Source of the DNA: Thalassia testudinum
Taxonomy: Eukaryota > Streptophyta > Magnoliopsida > Alismatales > Hydrocharitaceae
NCBI GenBank assembly: GCA_037157565.1
Contig: JAZHRO010000002.1
Coordinates: 73,768,001-73,832,000, forward strand
Reading direction: 5' to 3'
Length of the DNA stretch: 64,000 bases
A model generated the notes under the pieces. That model was not told the DNA's origin. It ran no database searches and saw nothing but the letters and a program-made list of their open reading frames with translations. Each line of letters begins with the position of its first letter. Within the stretch, counting starts at the first letter, position 1. Of the stretch, positions 44,150 to 55,800 are shown piece by piece. The translations under genes and the position numbers were made by a program.

Positions 44150-45775
44150 AGATTTTTATACGAGAGTTGTTAAAATCTTTTAAAATTACTTAATGTCATT
44201 CATTTCACTATATTATCACGGTTATACCGTTGAAAAAGTCATGTCATTTTCATATTTATCACTTTGTTAGTTATAGTTGTTAAACTTAATAATTTTGAAC
44301 TAAAATGTAATAACAAATTATTTTGTAATCCTTAAATTTTATTTTTTAATCATCAAATTTTATTTTTTAGTCTTCAAAATATATTTTTACCCCTCTTCTT
44401 ACTTTTCCCCACTTCACCTTCCTTCCTCCACCTCACCTTCAACCGTCCCTTCTCTCCAACTTCCTCCTCCTCACCTACGACCACCTCCTCTGCCCCTTTT
44501 CTGTAACGACGTGGAGGTTAGGGATGAGCATTGGGTCAGGCCCTTGTAGGTTGGGCTCAACCCAACCCAAGCTTATTTAATAAATAGGTTGAAAAGGTGA
44601 TCCAAGACCTAATCCAAAATAATTTTTTTTAACCCAAGCTCAGCTTAACCTAAAAAAATTGGGCTCAGCCTAGTTGGGCCAACCAATTTATTCATGTCTC
44701 GTTATTTATTTAATCGATACTTGCAAAACAATATGTATATGGGAGATTTACTAGATAATTATTTTAAAAGTACAGGTAATGATATAATTTGGTACAAGTA
44801 AAAAAAATTTTTATAAATTATAATTACCATTTTCAATTATGTAAATGACAAGGTTATTATATTTACCTTTTATATAAATTAAAAAATCTTTAAGTTATCA
44901 TGGGTACACTTGTAACTAAAATGATTTAGCTATTTGCATTGCAAATATTTTAGTTGAATAATTTACATCCATAACATATGCCAAGACAACTAAATATAAT
45001 TAAGTAGGAGGAAATTACAATAAAAAATAAAAGTGTTCATCTTATATGTTTATATTTAGTTCGAACTTGGATATATATACTTTTCTATGGTAAGAAGTCA
45101 ATGATTCATATCTAATTCGAACAGAATTATAGAATTGTACAACTTGCAATTGCAAGGAACATAGCGATTTTAAGGTTTTATTAGTGGAAAATAACAATAT
45201 GAGTTCATATTTATTTAATGTGTAATATATCATGCATATATGTTCTATATTTTGATATATACTATGAATATATATACACATATAATATATATTGATGTAA
45301 TTATGCTAATAGGCTAGGTCTTAGGTCGACTCCATAAATGGGTCACATGGGTCAAGCTAAGTTTGGGCCACCTCAATTCAAAATCTAACCCATTTAATAA
45401 ATTGATCATATTTACAATCTAAATCCATCTCAAGTTAATTTTAAGTTCAAATTTGGGCTGACCCAGTCAGGTTGGGCCTCAACCTGGGTTGGGTTGATCA
45501 ACCCAATGCTCATCCTTAGTGGAGGTGGTCGAAGGTGAAAAAAGAAAAGGGGGAAGGTGAAAATAAAAATAAATAAAATTTTATGATAAAAAATAATCTT
45601 AGATGTTAAAAAATAATTTTTTATTATATTTAAGTTTAAAATCATTAAATTTAACGATTATGATTAATACAGTGATAAAAACGAAAACAACGTAAATTTT
45701 TAAATGATATAATTGACAATATAGTAAAGTAAATGATATTTAAGTAATTTAAAAAAAAAAATAATATTTACCTAA
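44150..45775. mobile_element. Palindromic AT-rich element (host of the hAT MITE)
   Basis: The flanks of the hAT element at 44519-45518 are inverted relatives of each other: ATTACTTAATGTCATTCATTT at the left (44185-44205) and the reverse complement of AAATGATATTTAAGTAATT at the right (45732-45750). A run of matching AT-rich blocks continues inward. Without the hAT insert it is about 620 bp. The outer ends are uncertain and no target duplication is evident. It is probably a fold-back MITE. Confidence 0.5.
44519..45518. mobile_element. hAT-type MITE, 1000 bp
   Basis: Flanked by a perfect 8-bp target duplication GTGGAGGT (44511-44518 and 45519-45526). Terminal inverted repeats are TAGGGATGAGCATTGGGT at the left and the inverse of ACCCAATGCTCATCCTTA at the right (one mismatch). 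Subterminal parts are rich in GGGTTGGGC/AACCCAACC. There is no transposase ORF, so it is non-autonomous. It sits inside the palindromic element above. Confidence 0.85.
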
Positions 45776-46240
45776 AATTCGTTAATAAAGAATACGTCAG
45801 CCTATCTTTGTTTATTCGTCCCGTAGCGAGGAAAGAACCTGTGCATCGCACATATTTATTTGGACAGCCATGCTAATCCCAACTAAGATTTACCATCTAA
45901 AAGGTTAAAACACAAAAAAAAAGGGAGATTTACAAGTCCGAAAATATCAAGAATTTCATCCCTCCCACACTAAACCAAGGGGAAGACAGGCAGACCAGCT
46001 CACCTTCCACCACCCCCACCCCGTCAGCCAAAAACCAAAACCTGCCTTATCCATGTCAAAGACACGCCCCGACCGAGCCTCCAGCCCAGCCTTCCCGTAC
46101 ACGCCGTGTCTAACCTCACCAAACGCCCCCGAACCTCCCCCCAAAGCGGGCCGCAACCCCCGCACCTCCAGCCTCGGACTCTCCGAATCAAAGATCAAGT
46201 GGCCGGGGGCCAGAAACACCACCGCCGCACCAACACCACC
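45527..46240. other. Upstream region of the RING-CH gene
   Basis: The right part of the palindromic element ends near 45775. From about 45950 the composition turns GC-rich. An 88-codon minus-strand ORF (45956-46222) has no recognisable domain. No TATA box is evident; the promoter of the RING-CH gene probably lies here. Confidence 0.4.
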
Positions 46241-46688
46241 CCCCCTCCCACTTTTTCCTCCTCCCTCCCCTTCCCTTGACTCTTCAACCCCACGAGGTCG
46301 TCGTCTCCCCTCCTTCTCTCATCTACGCGCATCTCTTCTACCCCAGAGCTTTCCCAAATCCTCTCCTCTCTTCACCTTCGCCGATCTCCGCAGCTCCAAT
46401 CGAAAAGCCTCCGTGAGTCATCTCGCCATCAATCTCTACGGATCGCAGTTATCTAAGTAACGAGGGACATACATTTAGGACGGATCCGTGTATTTCTCGT
46501 ATCGTTTGGTCGAATATGATGTCTAGGGTTTTTTTTTTTTGTTGAAATCTTTGTTAGTGGGGGGGAGTCTGCGGGTTTGTGCTCTCGTTTTCCGTTTTTT
46601 GGGGGCTTAAGGATGTACGGATGGATGATGCGTTTTGGATTCTTCTTCTTCCTGCAGAAAGGTGGGGATTTTTTTTTTCTTTTTTTGG
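46241..46688 (+). promoter_or_regulatory. 5' UTR region of the RING-CH gene with probable intron
   Basis: CT-rich sequence typical of plant 5' leaders (46241-46400) leads to a GTGAGT donor at 46413 and an acceptor TTCTTCCTGCAG ending at 46657, giving a probable 245-bp 5' UTR intron. The second leader exon would be 46658-46688, directly before the ATG. The start of transcription is not visible. Confidence 0.45.
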
Positions 46689-49600
46689 ATGGGTGATCAC
46701 GAGGTGGTGGATGTTAGGGCTCCGGGGCCGTCCCGGTTGCCCCCCGGGGGTTCCGAAAGTAGCGACGATGGAGGAGGGAAGGTGGTGATCTCCGTCCGCG
46801 ACGACGACGAGGTGCCTCTCCTACAGAATGTCGAGTGCAGGATTTGCCAGGAGGAGGACAACATCAAGAACCTCGACATCCCTTGCGCTTGCAGCGGCAG
46901 CCTTAAGGTTCTCTCTCTCTCTCTTTCTCTCTCCCCGCACCTCCTTTTCTGTTCTACTTTGGATGTTGTCTGGAAGAATTGGCTGGTCTATTTGACGAGA
47001 ATTAAGGTCCTGTTTGTTTATGTGGTAGATGTATCCTTTTGTCAGTTTCTTTATGTGAAATGGCAAAAAGTTTTGCAATTTAGGAGCATGCTAATTCTTC
47101 TAGATTTTTCACGTTGTTCTTTCTAACTTTGTTTCCCTTCGATTAAGAATGAATTATTATTTGAGTAATAAAAAAGAAGGAAGAGTCCAGGTGCTTTTTT
47201 CAGGAGCAATATTTTCTTGCGATAGGTTTCTATTCACACGGTTGTCTGAGTGGAGAGTTTTAAGGATATATCGTTATCAGATATTTGAGTTGGCAATTAT
47301 TTGGATTTACTGGCTAGTGTTTTGTCTTTGTTTCAATACTGCCATTGTATTCTTCTGAAAATGAATGTTGTTTTTTGTGTTTTACCTCTATACAGAGGTA
47401 ATTCGTTCTCTTGTGTGAACCCTTTTAGTGAGTGGTCTTTATAGCTTGAATTTGCATTTAATATTATCTTGTATAATTTTATGATACGAGAATAATGTGC
47501 AGATGGATGAAATCATTAAAGATGCATCATGTGTTTGAGTTTCTACTTCATTATCATAGCTGCAGAAATTAGCAGTCGGTATTTAGTTCATGAAGTCACC
47601 TACTAAGGAGAATACAATATGCAGGTGATTAATCGGAGATTAATTGATGTAGTATTTTTTAATATTTAAAAATTTAAATATAATTATATATATCATTATA
47701 ATATTAAGTATACATATATATGAATTGAAATATCACATATATATTAATATTATTTTTTTGATACACATATTTTCTCAATATAGCTTTTAACAAATAGCCA
47801 TCAATATCACAACACATAAAATAAGACAAATAAGTTTAGATTGGTGCATCATAAATCTAAACGAGACAAGTTTTTAGTTTCAAATGCCACAAAAAGTACA
47901 AGATAGATAGTAAATTCCCAAAGAAATATCTCAAAAAAATATTAGGATTCAATCCTTCTCATGTTAATTCCATCTTTCACCACCTTCTTGCAAAGCCTAT
48001 TGCCACGGTGTTTGGATCCGTATCTCCATCCTGGATCCATTGATCTAGGCAGGACATAAAAAAGAGTTGAGCATGAGTTAGAACCGGATCCAGGATTTTT
48101 GGAAGCTATGTCTTCTACAAACTATTTGTTCAATTCAATCTTATTAAAAAGAAAGAAGCAAAAAATATGAGATATTTTGATAACTAAAAGTTTAGTAACT
48201 TTAGTTATCAGTAAAAAGACACCAACCTACCAATGAAATAAATGATTTATTTAAGTAAATAGGGGTTATTCTACCCCTAATGTAGAATGATTTACATTAC
48301 CCCTAATAGCCCTCATTTACTTAAAGATATCATTTTAGTACTTTTGTGCTACACAAGTAGCTACCTATGTAATATGTGGAAGCTGTAAATAAATATGCAA
48401 ATCATGCCTCAATTTGTATGCAAACCAAGGTAAATAGGGGTTGAATGACTTGGTACAAAAATAAGTATGTGTTCCAAATCAATATGCAAATTAGTAGTAT
48501 AATCAATCGATCCCTTTTAGCTATTTCCAGATAGACATAGTGGATCACTTATCTTGCAATTTTTTTTGAAAGGTGTGCATGCTTTCTAATTACTTTTGTG
48601 AGAGGGCATGGGCAATAATTATATACGTGTGTGTGCCTTTTGTTCGTAGATTGATGCATGTGATGTGATGAGATCATTTGTTAATAACAATTGTGTGTGT
48701 ATGTGTATGTAGTTGGGGATGGGGAGTGCATTGGAGATGTCGTGTAGCTCTCTAGTGTATGTATGTATGTGTGTGTATATATGTATGTATGTATGTATGT
48801 ATGTAAATCATATGCAAACCAAGGTAAAGAGTAGTTCACTGATGATAGTAGCATGGAGAAGAGTTTAGAGACACTAGCGTCGTGCCTCACCAGCGGTGGA
48901 AGCAGCTGATGATAGCACTTAGCAGCGTAGAGAGTGGCGATGCGGATTTCACAGTGGCAATGGAAGAGCCACTAGCGTCGTTTGACTCATTCCTCACCGC
49001 CGATGGAAGCCACCAACGTCGTTCCTTACTAGTGATGGAAGCCACGGTTTGAAATATCGCTATATATCGGTGATATATCGCCGATATACTGTATCGATGG
49101 GGTTGGGTGGTATCGATACCACCGAAGGTATTTGCGATATATTGCTGATATCGGCGATATCCCCGATATGGCGTTTGGCGGAAAGGTTTGAATTGCTGGG
49201 TTTAGGCGGGAGGTTCGAAGGTTTTGGGTAGGAGGAGGTTTGAAGGGTTTGGACGGTAGGCTTTGGAGGTGTACAGCTGAGCTTCACACACACGCATGCA
49301 TGCATGTAAAAAATCATCGATATCGGTGATATATACGTTTTTTAAGCATTCTGACGGGATCTATTATAGCATCAGTCAAAGCTTAGATAGTGAGAGATAA
49401 CCAAACCAGAGATGTTACAAATAACTAGAGGAAGAGCCACCTGATGGAAGTGAAACATGGCCTACATATGGTGACTGCAGAAACCAATAGATATCTCATT
49501 CTTCGCGACTACAACCAATCACTCGACTTGTCAATAATAATATGTCTTGAAACATAAGAGACACGACATTAAACATTACTTTGCAATTCAACTACTTTGT

Positions 49601-49801
49601 AATTCTACTAATAGCATTGGACTCAAAAGAAAATCGACAACAAACACACTCTCTAGTCATACTGTGAGGTGCATCTTGTACATTTCCCTGACCTATAATA
49701 GGCGAATGCCTCACATTAGCAACTAACATAGTTCTATTAGATGGAATTAGTTTTAGCCTAAAGAACTGTCTGGCATCATCAAACCAACCAATCAGTGGCT
49801 T

Positions 49802-49833
<32 letters not shown>

Positions 49834-52800
49834 ACGCGCACACGCACATGCACACACATATACAATAGCATTAGATATATTATTCATAAAAATGTTAACA
49901 TTTAAATTTTGTAATATTTCATATCCTTCTGAACGATTTCCCCAAAATTCATCGATATCAAAGATATATCTTCGATATATCCCCGATATATCCCTTTTTT
50001 AATTTGTTGATACGATATCGATATTTAAAACCTTGATGGAAGCACAACTCACCGATGAGGCTTTGAGCAACGATGGTGGGCGATGGGATGGTGAGAGGCG
50101 AGAGCGATAGAGAGGAGATGAGGCTGGGAGTCGGGACCGAGGGTTTTGTTAGGGTTGTTTTTGTGCGTTGGAACTTTTGGGGTTTTTAGTCTGAAGTGGG
50201 GTTTAGGCTTAGTGGTGTGTTGCACGTGCATCAATGTTAAAAAAAAATTGAAACCTTGAAATTGAGTCGGGTGATTAATCGATTGATTAATCGGATATTT
50301 GGCTAATTAATCGGGTAGACCGACTATATGGTCGAATGTAGCCACTCGGTTCATTTTTAGACTGCAGACGATTATGCTGCCGATTAATCGGCTGTATAGA
50401 GCAAGTTTGGCACCCTTGTTCATTATATATCTGTATCTGAACTCTTGATTCAATCCTGACTCCTATGGTTCTTGTGATGCTTCTATTGATAAGCTTTCTG
50501 AAAGTAGAAACAAGAGAACTTCTGGTGGATGCTTTTATCTGAGGATATGTGTATGCAAGTCTTTGAATTTGAGCTTTAGGTTATATGACTGTGTCATTTG
50601 GGATATTCACCATTTCTTGCTGGTCTGGAGAAAGCTTAGGTGAAAAATCATTTTGCTTGTCGCAATAAATTGTTATCCGGGTTTCATTTGATCCTGTATG
50701 CAACAATTTAAGAGCCCCAGAGCTCTCTGATTTGTTATACAGACACTACTTAAAAGAATCTATTCTATGTGTCTTTTTCTTTGTTGTAATTATTGGAATG
50801 CTTATTTCTCATTGGATTTGTTAGGAAAGCCACATGGCATATTTTGAAACTAATCATGATTATCCTTTCTTTCAGTTTGCTCACAAGGAATGCTTGCAGC
50901 GTTGGGTCAATGAAAAGGGGGATCTTACATGTGAGATCTGTCATGAAGTAAGCTGCTGTTCTTATGACATAACTGCTCAAAAGAAACAAGAAAATTATCT
51001 GTTTCAAGTCCTTTTTTGGTTATTGTCACTATCATCTAGTTCCTCCTTAGTTTAAGTAGTTTGATCATTCAGGGACTTTGTCACTTAATGTATAGCACTT
51101 CTCTTCAAAAAGATGTAGATGGGCTTTTGGTTGAGCAGTGATGGATCATGAACATTTCGAAAGCCTATTGAAAGCCCAAAGAAAAATTAGTCTAACATGT
51201 CCTTGCAGTGAATGCATGTTATTTTTCATGTGTCTCTTTCTTAAATGCACATGAAATTTGGAGAGTGGGGAATGGCAATGGGATCTGGAATTCTTTCTCT
51301 ATGCCCTTTCTATTATATTAACGCCGTGAACATTTCATTCAGTCATGACTTCTGCCTATAAATCACAGTTAATCATAGTATTTAGCACACATTGACTAAT
51401 CTAAAAATATAGTTATTTATTAATTTGAAGAACTTTTAGGAAAAAAAGTGAAAACTCTGCTCCAATGAATATTTTCCCTCGGAGGTTGCTACTTCTAAAA
51501 ATTCCTGGCCTCAAAGGACAAACAGAAGAAATCTGAAAGTTATGCTCTAAGAAACTCCAATGGCTATTTAACAAGAAGATATTGTCTAAGGGTTTTGATC
51601 CCATGTGGTTTCTTGATATCATGAAGAATTTTTGTTTCTGGTAAGGCGTACTTCTTACATTGTATAATTTCAAAATCTTTATCAAAACTACTCTTAGAAC
51701 TCTTATAAATTCTTGCTGTCATTAGCATTGGTTTAGAATCACTTATTTTCCCCAAAATGTGGCAAGATAAATTTCTTTGATGTAGACCCAAGTTACGGTC
51801 TGCTGTTGTAATAGATATAATTTGTTGAACTGAATTTGAAATATCTGTCAGATTTTAGTTGGTAATTTAACTTTTATTGTAAGTTGAACTGGCTCTCAGT
51901 GTGGGAAAAGGTTTGTTTGTAGTTATAAGTTGAAGTAGCTCATTTAAATTTTGCATTTATTCTATTTGGCTGTTACTGTTGATGGCTGCACAGAGGAGAT
52001 CTACAATCATGCGAATATTAATCTGGTTCTTCATGGAAAAGGATCTCTATGATAACATAGAATAAATTGTACATGAGCTGCATTAGCTTTCTCTCTGTGC
52101 GGTGAGAGAGAGAGAGAGAAAAATGTGTATGCATGTGCATATTTGTGTTTCATTTGATGCCTGAAATGATTGCCAGATGCATATTGGAAATTGCCTGTCG
52201 TAGAAAAGGATCTCTATCATAAGATGCAACAAATTCTTCATTTGTGCCAAGGCTTGTCTGCTGTTTCTTACAATTTTTTTATAACTGAATAATGGACTCA
52301 ATTTATTTATATAGATATTCATTACAGTAACTTTTAATGATAGATCTGGTACTTTTTTCAGCCATACAAGCCTGGGTATGTAGCACCTCCTCGAGATCAA
52401 CTGGATGAGACAGCAATTGATATAAGGCAAGTTTCCTTGTGGTGTAGCTTTGTACTATTTTCCCCTTCTGCTTCAATAGGGTAGTATTGCTGCATTATTT
52501 GATCCATGGTATGTGATTGCAGTGGAGGTTGGACCATCTCTGGCAACCCTGTAGACTTGCATGATCCTCGTATCCTGGCGATGGCAGCAGCACAGCGTCA
52601 TTTCCTTGAAGCTGAATATGATGAATATGCTGCCACAAATTCCAGTGGTGCAGCCTTCTGCCGTTCTGTTGCCCTGATTGTGTGTATCACAGGCTGCCTT
52701 ATCGTAACCATTTCAATTAAAATTTCTATTTCCTTATTGCATTTGTCTTCCATAATCCAAGGAAATTTAATTTCTGGCTCTATAATTGACATGCTCTATA

Positions 52801-55800
52801 CTTGACATGCATAAATGTGTAGATTTAGCCTTTTAAGGGGAAAATATTGGACAGTTAATTTGGTGCATACTTTTTTTCTTAATTGTTTATGTCTGAGCAT
52901 CTAGCACTCGATGCATGTACTGTGTTCTAAGAAAACTTCTTGTTTCTATGTTTATATTTGTGAGAGTTTTCGTAATTGTATTCCATTGAATGAAGAGAAA
53001 GAGATTATCCCTCTTTATATAGAGAGGTGGATTACAAAAATAGAATCCTAATCCTAACAAGGAAACAACTCAAATCAAATCCTAACAAAACAAATCAAAT
53101 CTATCTCTAAATATAAAAAGTGATAAATCATAATCCTTATTTCCTAATTCTAAAATATTCTCTAACAATATTGATGCAGTTAATGGCGCTTTTGTTATTG
53201 AGGCATGCCATGACAATCACAGATGGTGATGATGGGGATGATGCTTCAGCAGTTTTCTCAGTAAGTTGTATAAGAATTTATTTATTTGTTTAGTCACTAG
53301 CTCCAGCAGTATTGCCTTCTTAGGTTAGCATCTAATAAGTCGTGCTTCAAACAGCTGTTCCTGCTGCGGGTTGCTGGGTTTCTTTTGCCATGCTATATTA
53401 TGGCTTGGGCCATCAGTATCTTACAACAGCGGAGACAGCGACAGGTCAGAGAAAAAGATTGATTTGAGTTGTCTTGCAGTGTTCAATGATGTGCATTTGG
53501 GAAAGACATACAAGAGCATGTCCCTTTTGTGTGTCTTTATGAAACATACCTCATAGTAGTCATCATTCTGTCAGCTTGATCCTAGTTTTGATAAATTAAG
53601 CTTGAACTTTTCTGCAGTTGTCCACTGGAAGATTGCCTTTTTTGTTGCATCATAAATCATGCCTATGTGTAAAGAGTATCTAGGTGGGTTACCTGTGGAT
53701 GTGGATTGAAAAATGCAACATGATGTTGCCAAGGAGTTGCTAAATTGGCGAAGCCTCTCTATTGACATCTAGAGCTCGTAGAAAAATTCCCATGACCATT
53801 GTATTTACCGTCATTCTCTAAATGTAATTAGACACCTTTTAGCTCTCCATGGATTGACAGAGGGTGAAGTATTTTAAAGGTCATCTCGCTGCTACAGTTA
53901 CATGGTCAAGAAGCATTTTTTTGTATAGTTGTATGGATTATTAGCTAGGGAATAATGGATTTTAAGAAGTGAAAGAGTTTGTGAAGATGTGTTTCACATT
54001 GGACTTGGCTAGCATTTAGGTTGAGGAAGCAAACATAAGTTATTGTGAGATGAATGTTTGATATTTGTAAGATGGATGCTCCACTTGCCTGCTATGGCCA
54101 TTGCCTCAAGTGGGAAAAGCCGATGAAACCACTCAGGGGAGCTTCTCCATTTTGGAAGGGGTTGATCCATTTAATGTCTTAGATTATGCACCTAAAAAAC
54201 ACATCTCTTTGAACTGAGGCATGGGGATGGTTACGAGTTTATATTCCAATTTTAATGCTTGGACAGGCCATGGAGTTTTCTTGCATTTGTATCCTAGGTT
54301 GTCACCCATGTTTTGATGCTTTGGTGGTTTTTTGTTGGGACTCGCCTGCAATTGGTGGTACAATGGTGTTGGTAGTTGGATGTCGATCTTTTTGTCCATC
54401 TTGTCATTAGAGGGTGTGGGAGTTTATTCAGTTGCGGGATGATGTTAGCTACTTTGCAGCATTGCTTGGAGGGGTGGATAAGTGGGCATTGGAAGATGGA
54501 AGGTGCTTTGTTAAGGACATCTACAGATTGCCGCATGACAGCCAACAGGGTATCATGGAAGGAGTTTTGATCAGAGATTACTTTCAGAAGCAAAGATGCG
54601 TTTAAAGGTAATGGTCTTTGCTTGGCTTCTGAGAAGAGGAATTTTCATGACTAAGAAGCACAAAAGAATTGGAATCTGCCTACATGGGAAGGTTCATGAG
54701 AAAATCCTTTTTCAACAGTCCACACGGTATAGGAGGTTCATGAGTAAGCAGTTGTAGATACTTCGTGCTCTGGTTAAAAATACTTCAAGATCTTCTATAA
54801 TGGGATGCCACTAGATAGGGTGCAATGAGTAATCATGGGATAATTTTTTTATGTCAAAACTATGTGTGTGTAATGTCTCAAATCAGACTTGTGAACCAAT
54901 AGCTGAGCTTTCCTACTTGGCAGATCTCACTGGGATTATGACAAAAAAAGGATGGAAAGCATCCATACCCTAGTAAATCTACTCGGTGCGATCCCTTGTG
55001 CCTACTACCCCCCAAGCTTCCTTGGATGCCAACGATTTCTTGATTAATGACACTAAACTTTTGAGTGTTGATAAGTGGTCTATAACTTGTACGCATCTTA
55101 GGGGTGTATGTTTGACTACTATAACATTTCAGGATTTATAGCCAAACATAAGCAAATTATAGTATGACTTTTCCAGCAGGGTTTTGTGATCAATTTCATT
55201 ATAATCTCATGTGTCCTCAATAAAAATTAGAATCTCATGTATCAAGATTTTTTTCTTTTCATTCTTTGAATTGATCGAGTTGCTTTAGATGTTTCTTGCA
55301 AAAAGCCCGGATCATTTACTTGAATGGGAGGTTGTTGGTTCTTGACGTCTTTGTTGGGTGCCCACTTGTAGCAAGTTTTGCCACTTTGATGCTATTGTCT
55401 TTAGATTTCATTCCAATGGAGCATATCATACCTTTTGATATTCCACAAGTTGGGGACCTGCATCTAAATTGGTGTTCAATAATATCAAGTTATTTGCTAA
55501 ATTTGTGATCTCCAACACTCTCCCTCAAGTTGGACACCTCCAACATGTGAGAGAATACCAAGCAATAGCACACGTGCAGACCCTGCAGGTGTGGACAGTC
55601 TTCAATCTTCCAACTGGACCACAGACAATAGTTGGGGATGTTTCCAGGCACATGGTGGTTGCCCTGCCTCTAGGAGAATCTCCCCCCTTGGAGAAGAATA
55701 AAAAACTGGACCAGGAGACCAGTGGGGTTGAGCCTCTGGCTCAATTCCCAAGTAGTAGTAGAGGAGGCCTTGTTTTTTAGTTAGCAGCAACATGGGGACT

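Larger units (their letters stand above)
47634..50410. mobile_element. Possible non-autonomous DNA element with ATTAATCG ends
   Basis: GATTAATCGGAGATTAAT stands at 47637-47654. Several GATTAATCG/CGATTAATC motifs cluster at 50270-50395, with a final CCGATTAATCGG palindrome. Such subterminal motifs occur in plant hAT-like elements. The exact ends and target duplication are not evident, and the CGATAT element lies inside. Confidence 0.35.
46908..50875 (+). other. Intron 1 of the RING-CH gene (3968 bp)
   Basis: Donor AAG|GTTCTC; acceptor CTTTCTTTCAG|TTT. Phase 0, splitting the zinc domain between the second Cys pair and His76. It holds ATTAATCG-rich segments, a CGATAT-rich inverted-repeat element and two microsatellites. 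The remaining 46910-47630 and 50420-50875 look like ordinary intron. Confidence 0.85.

Noticed and set aside
46635..47126. Longer RING-CH start at 46635 and read-through of exon 1
   Set aside because: The upstream ATG lies before the probable UTR acceptor and adds a poly-Phe stretch; after codon 73 the frame enters intron 1.
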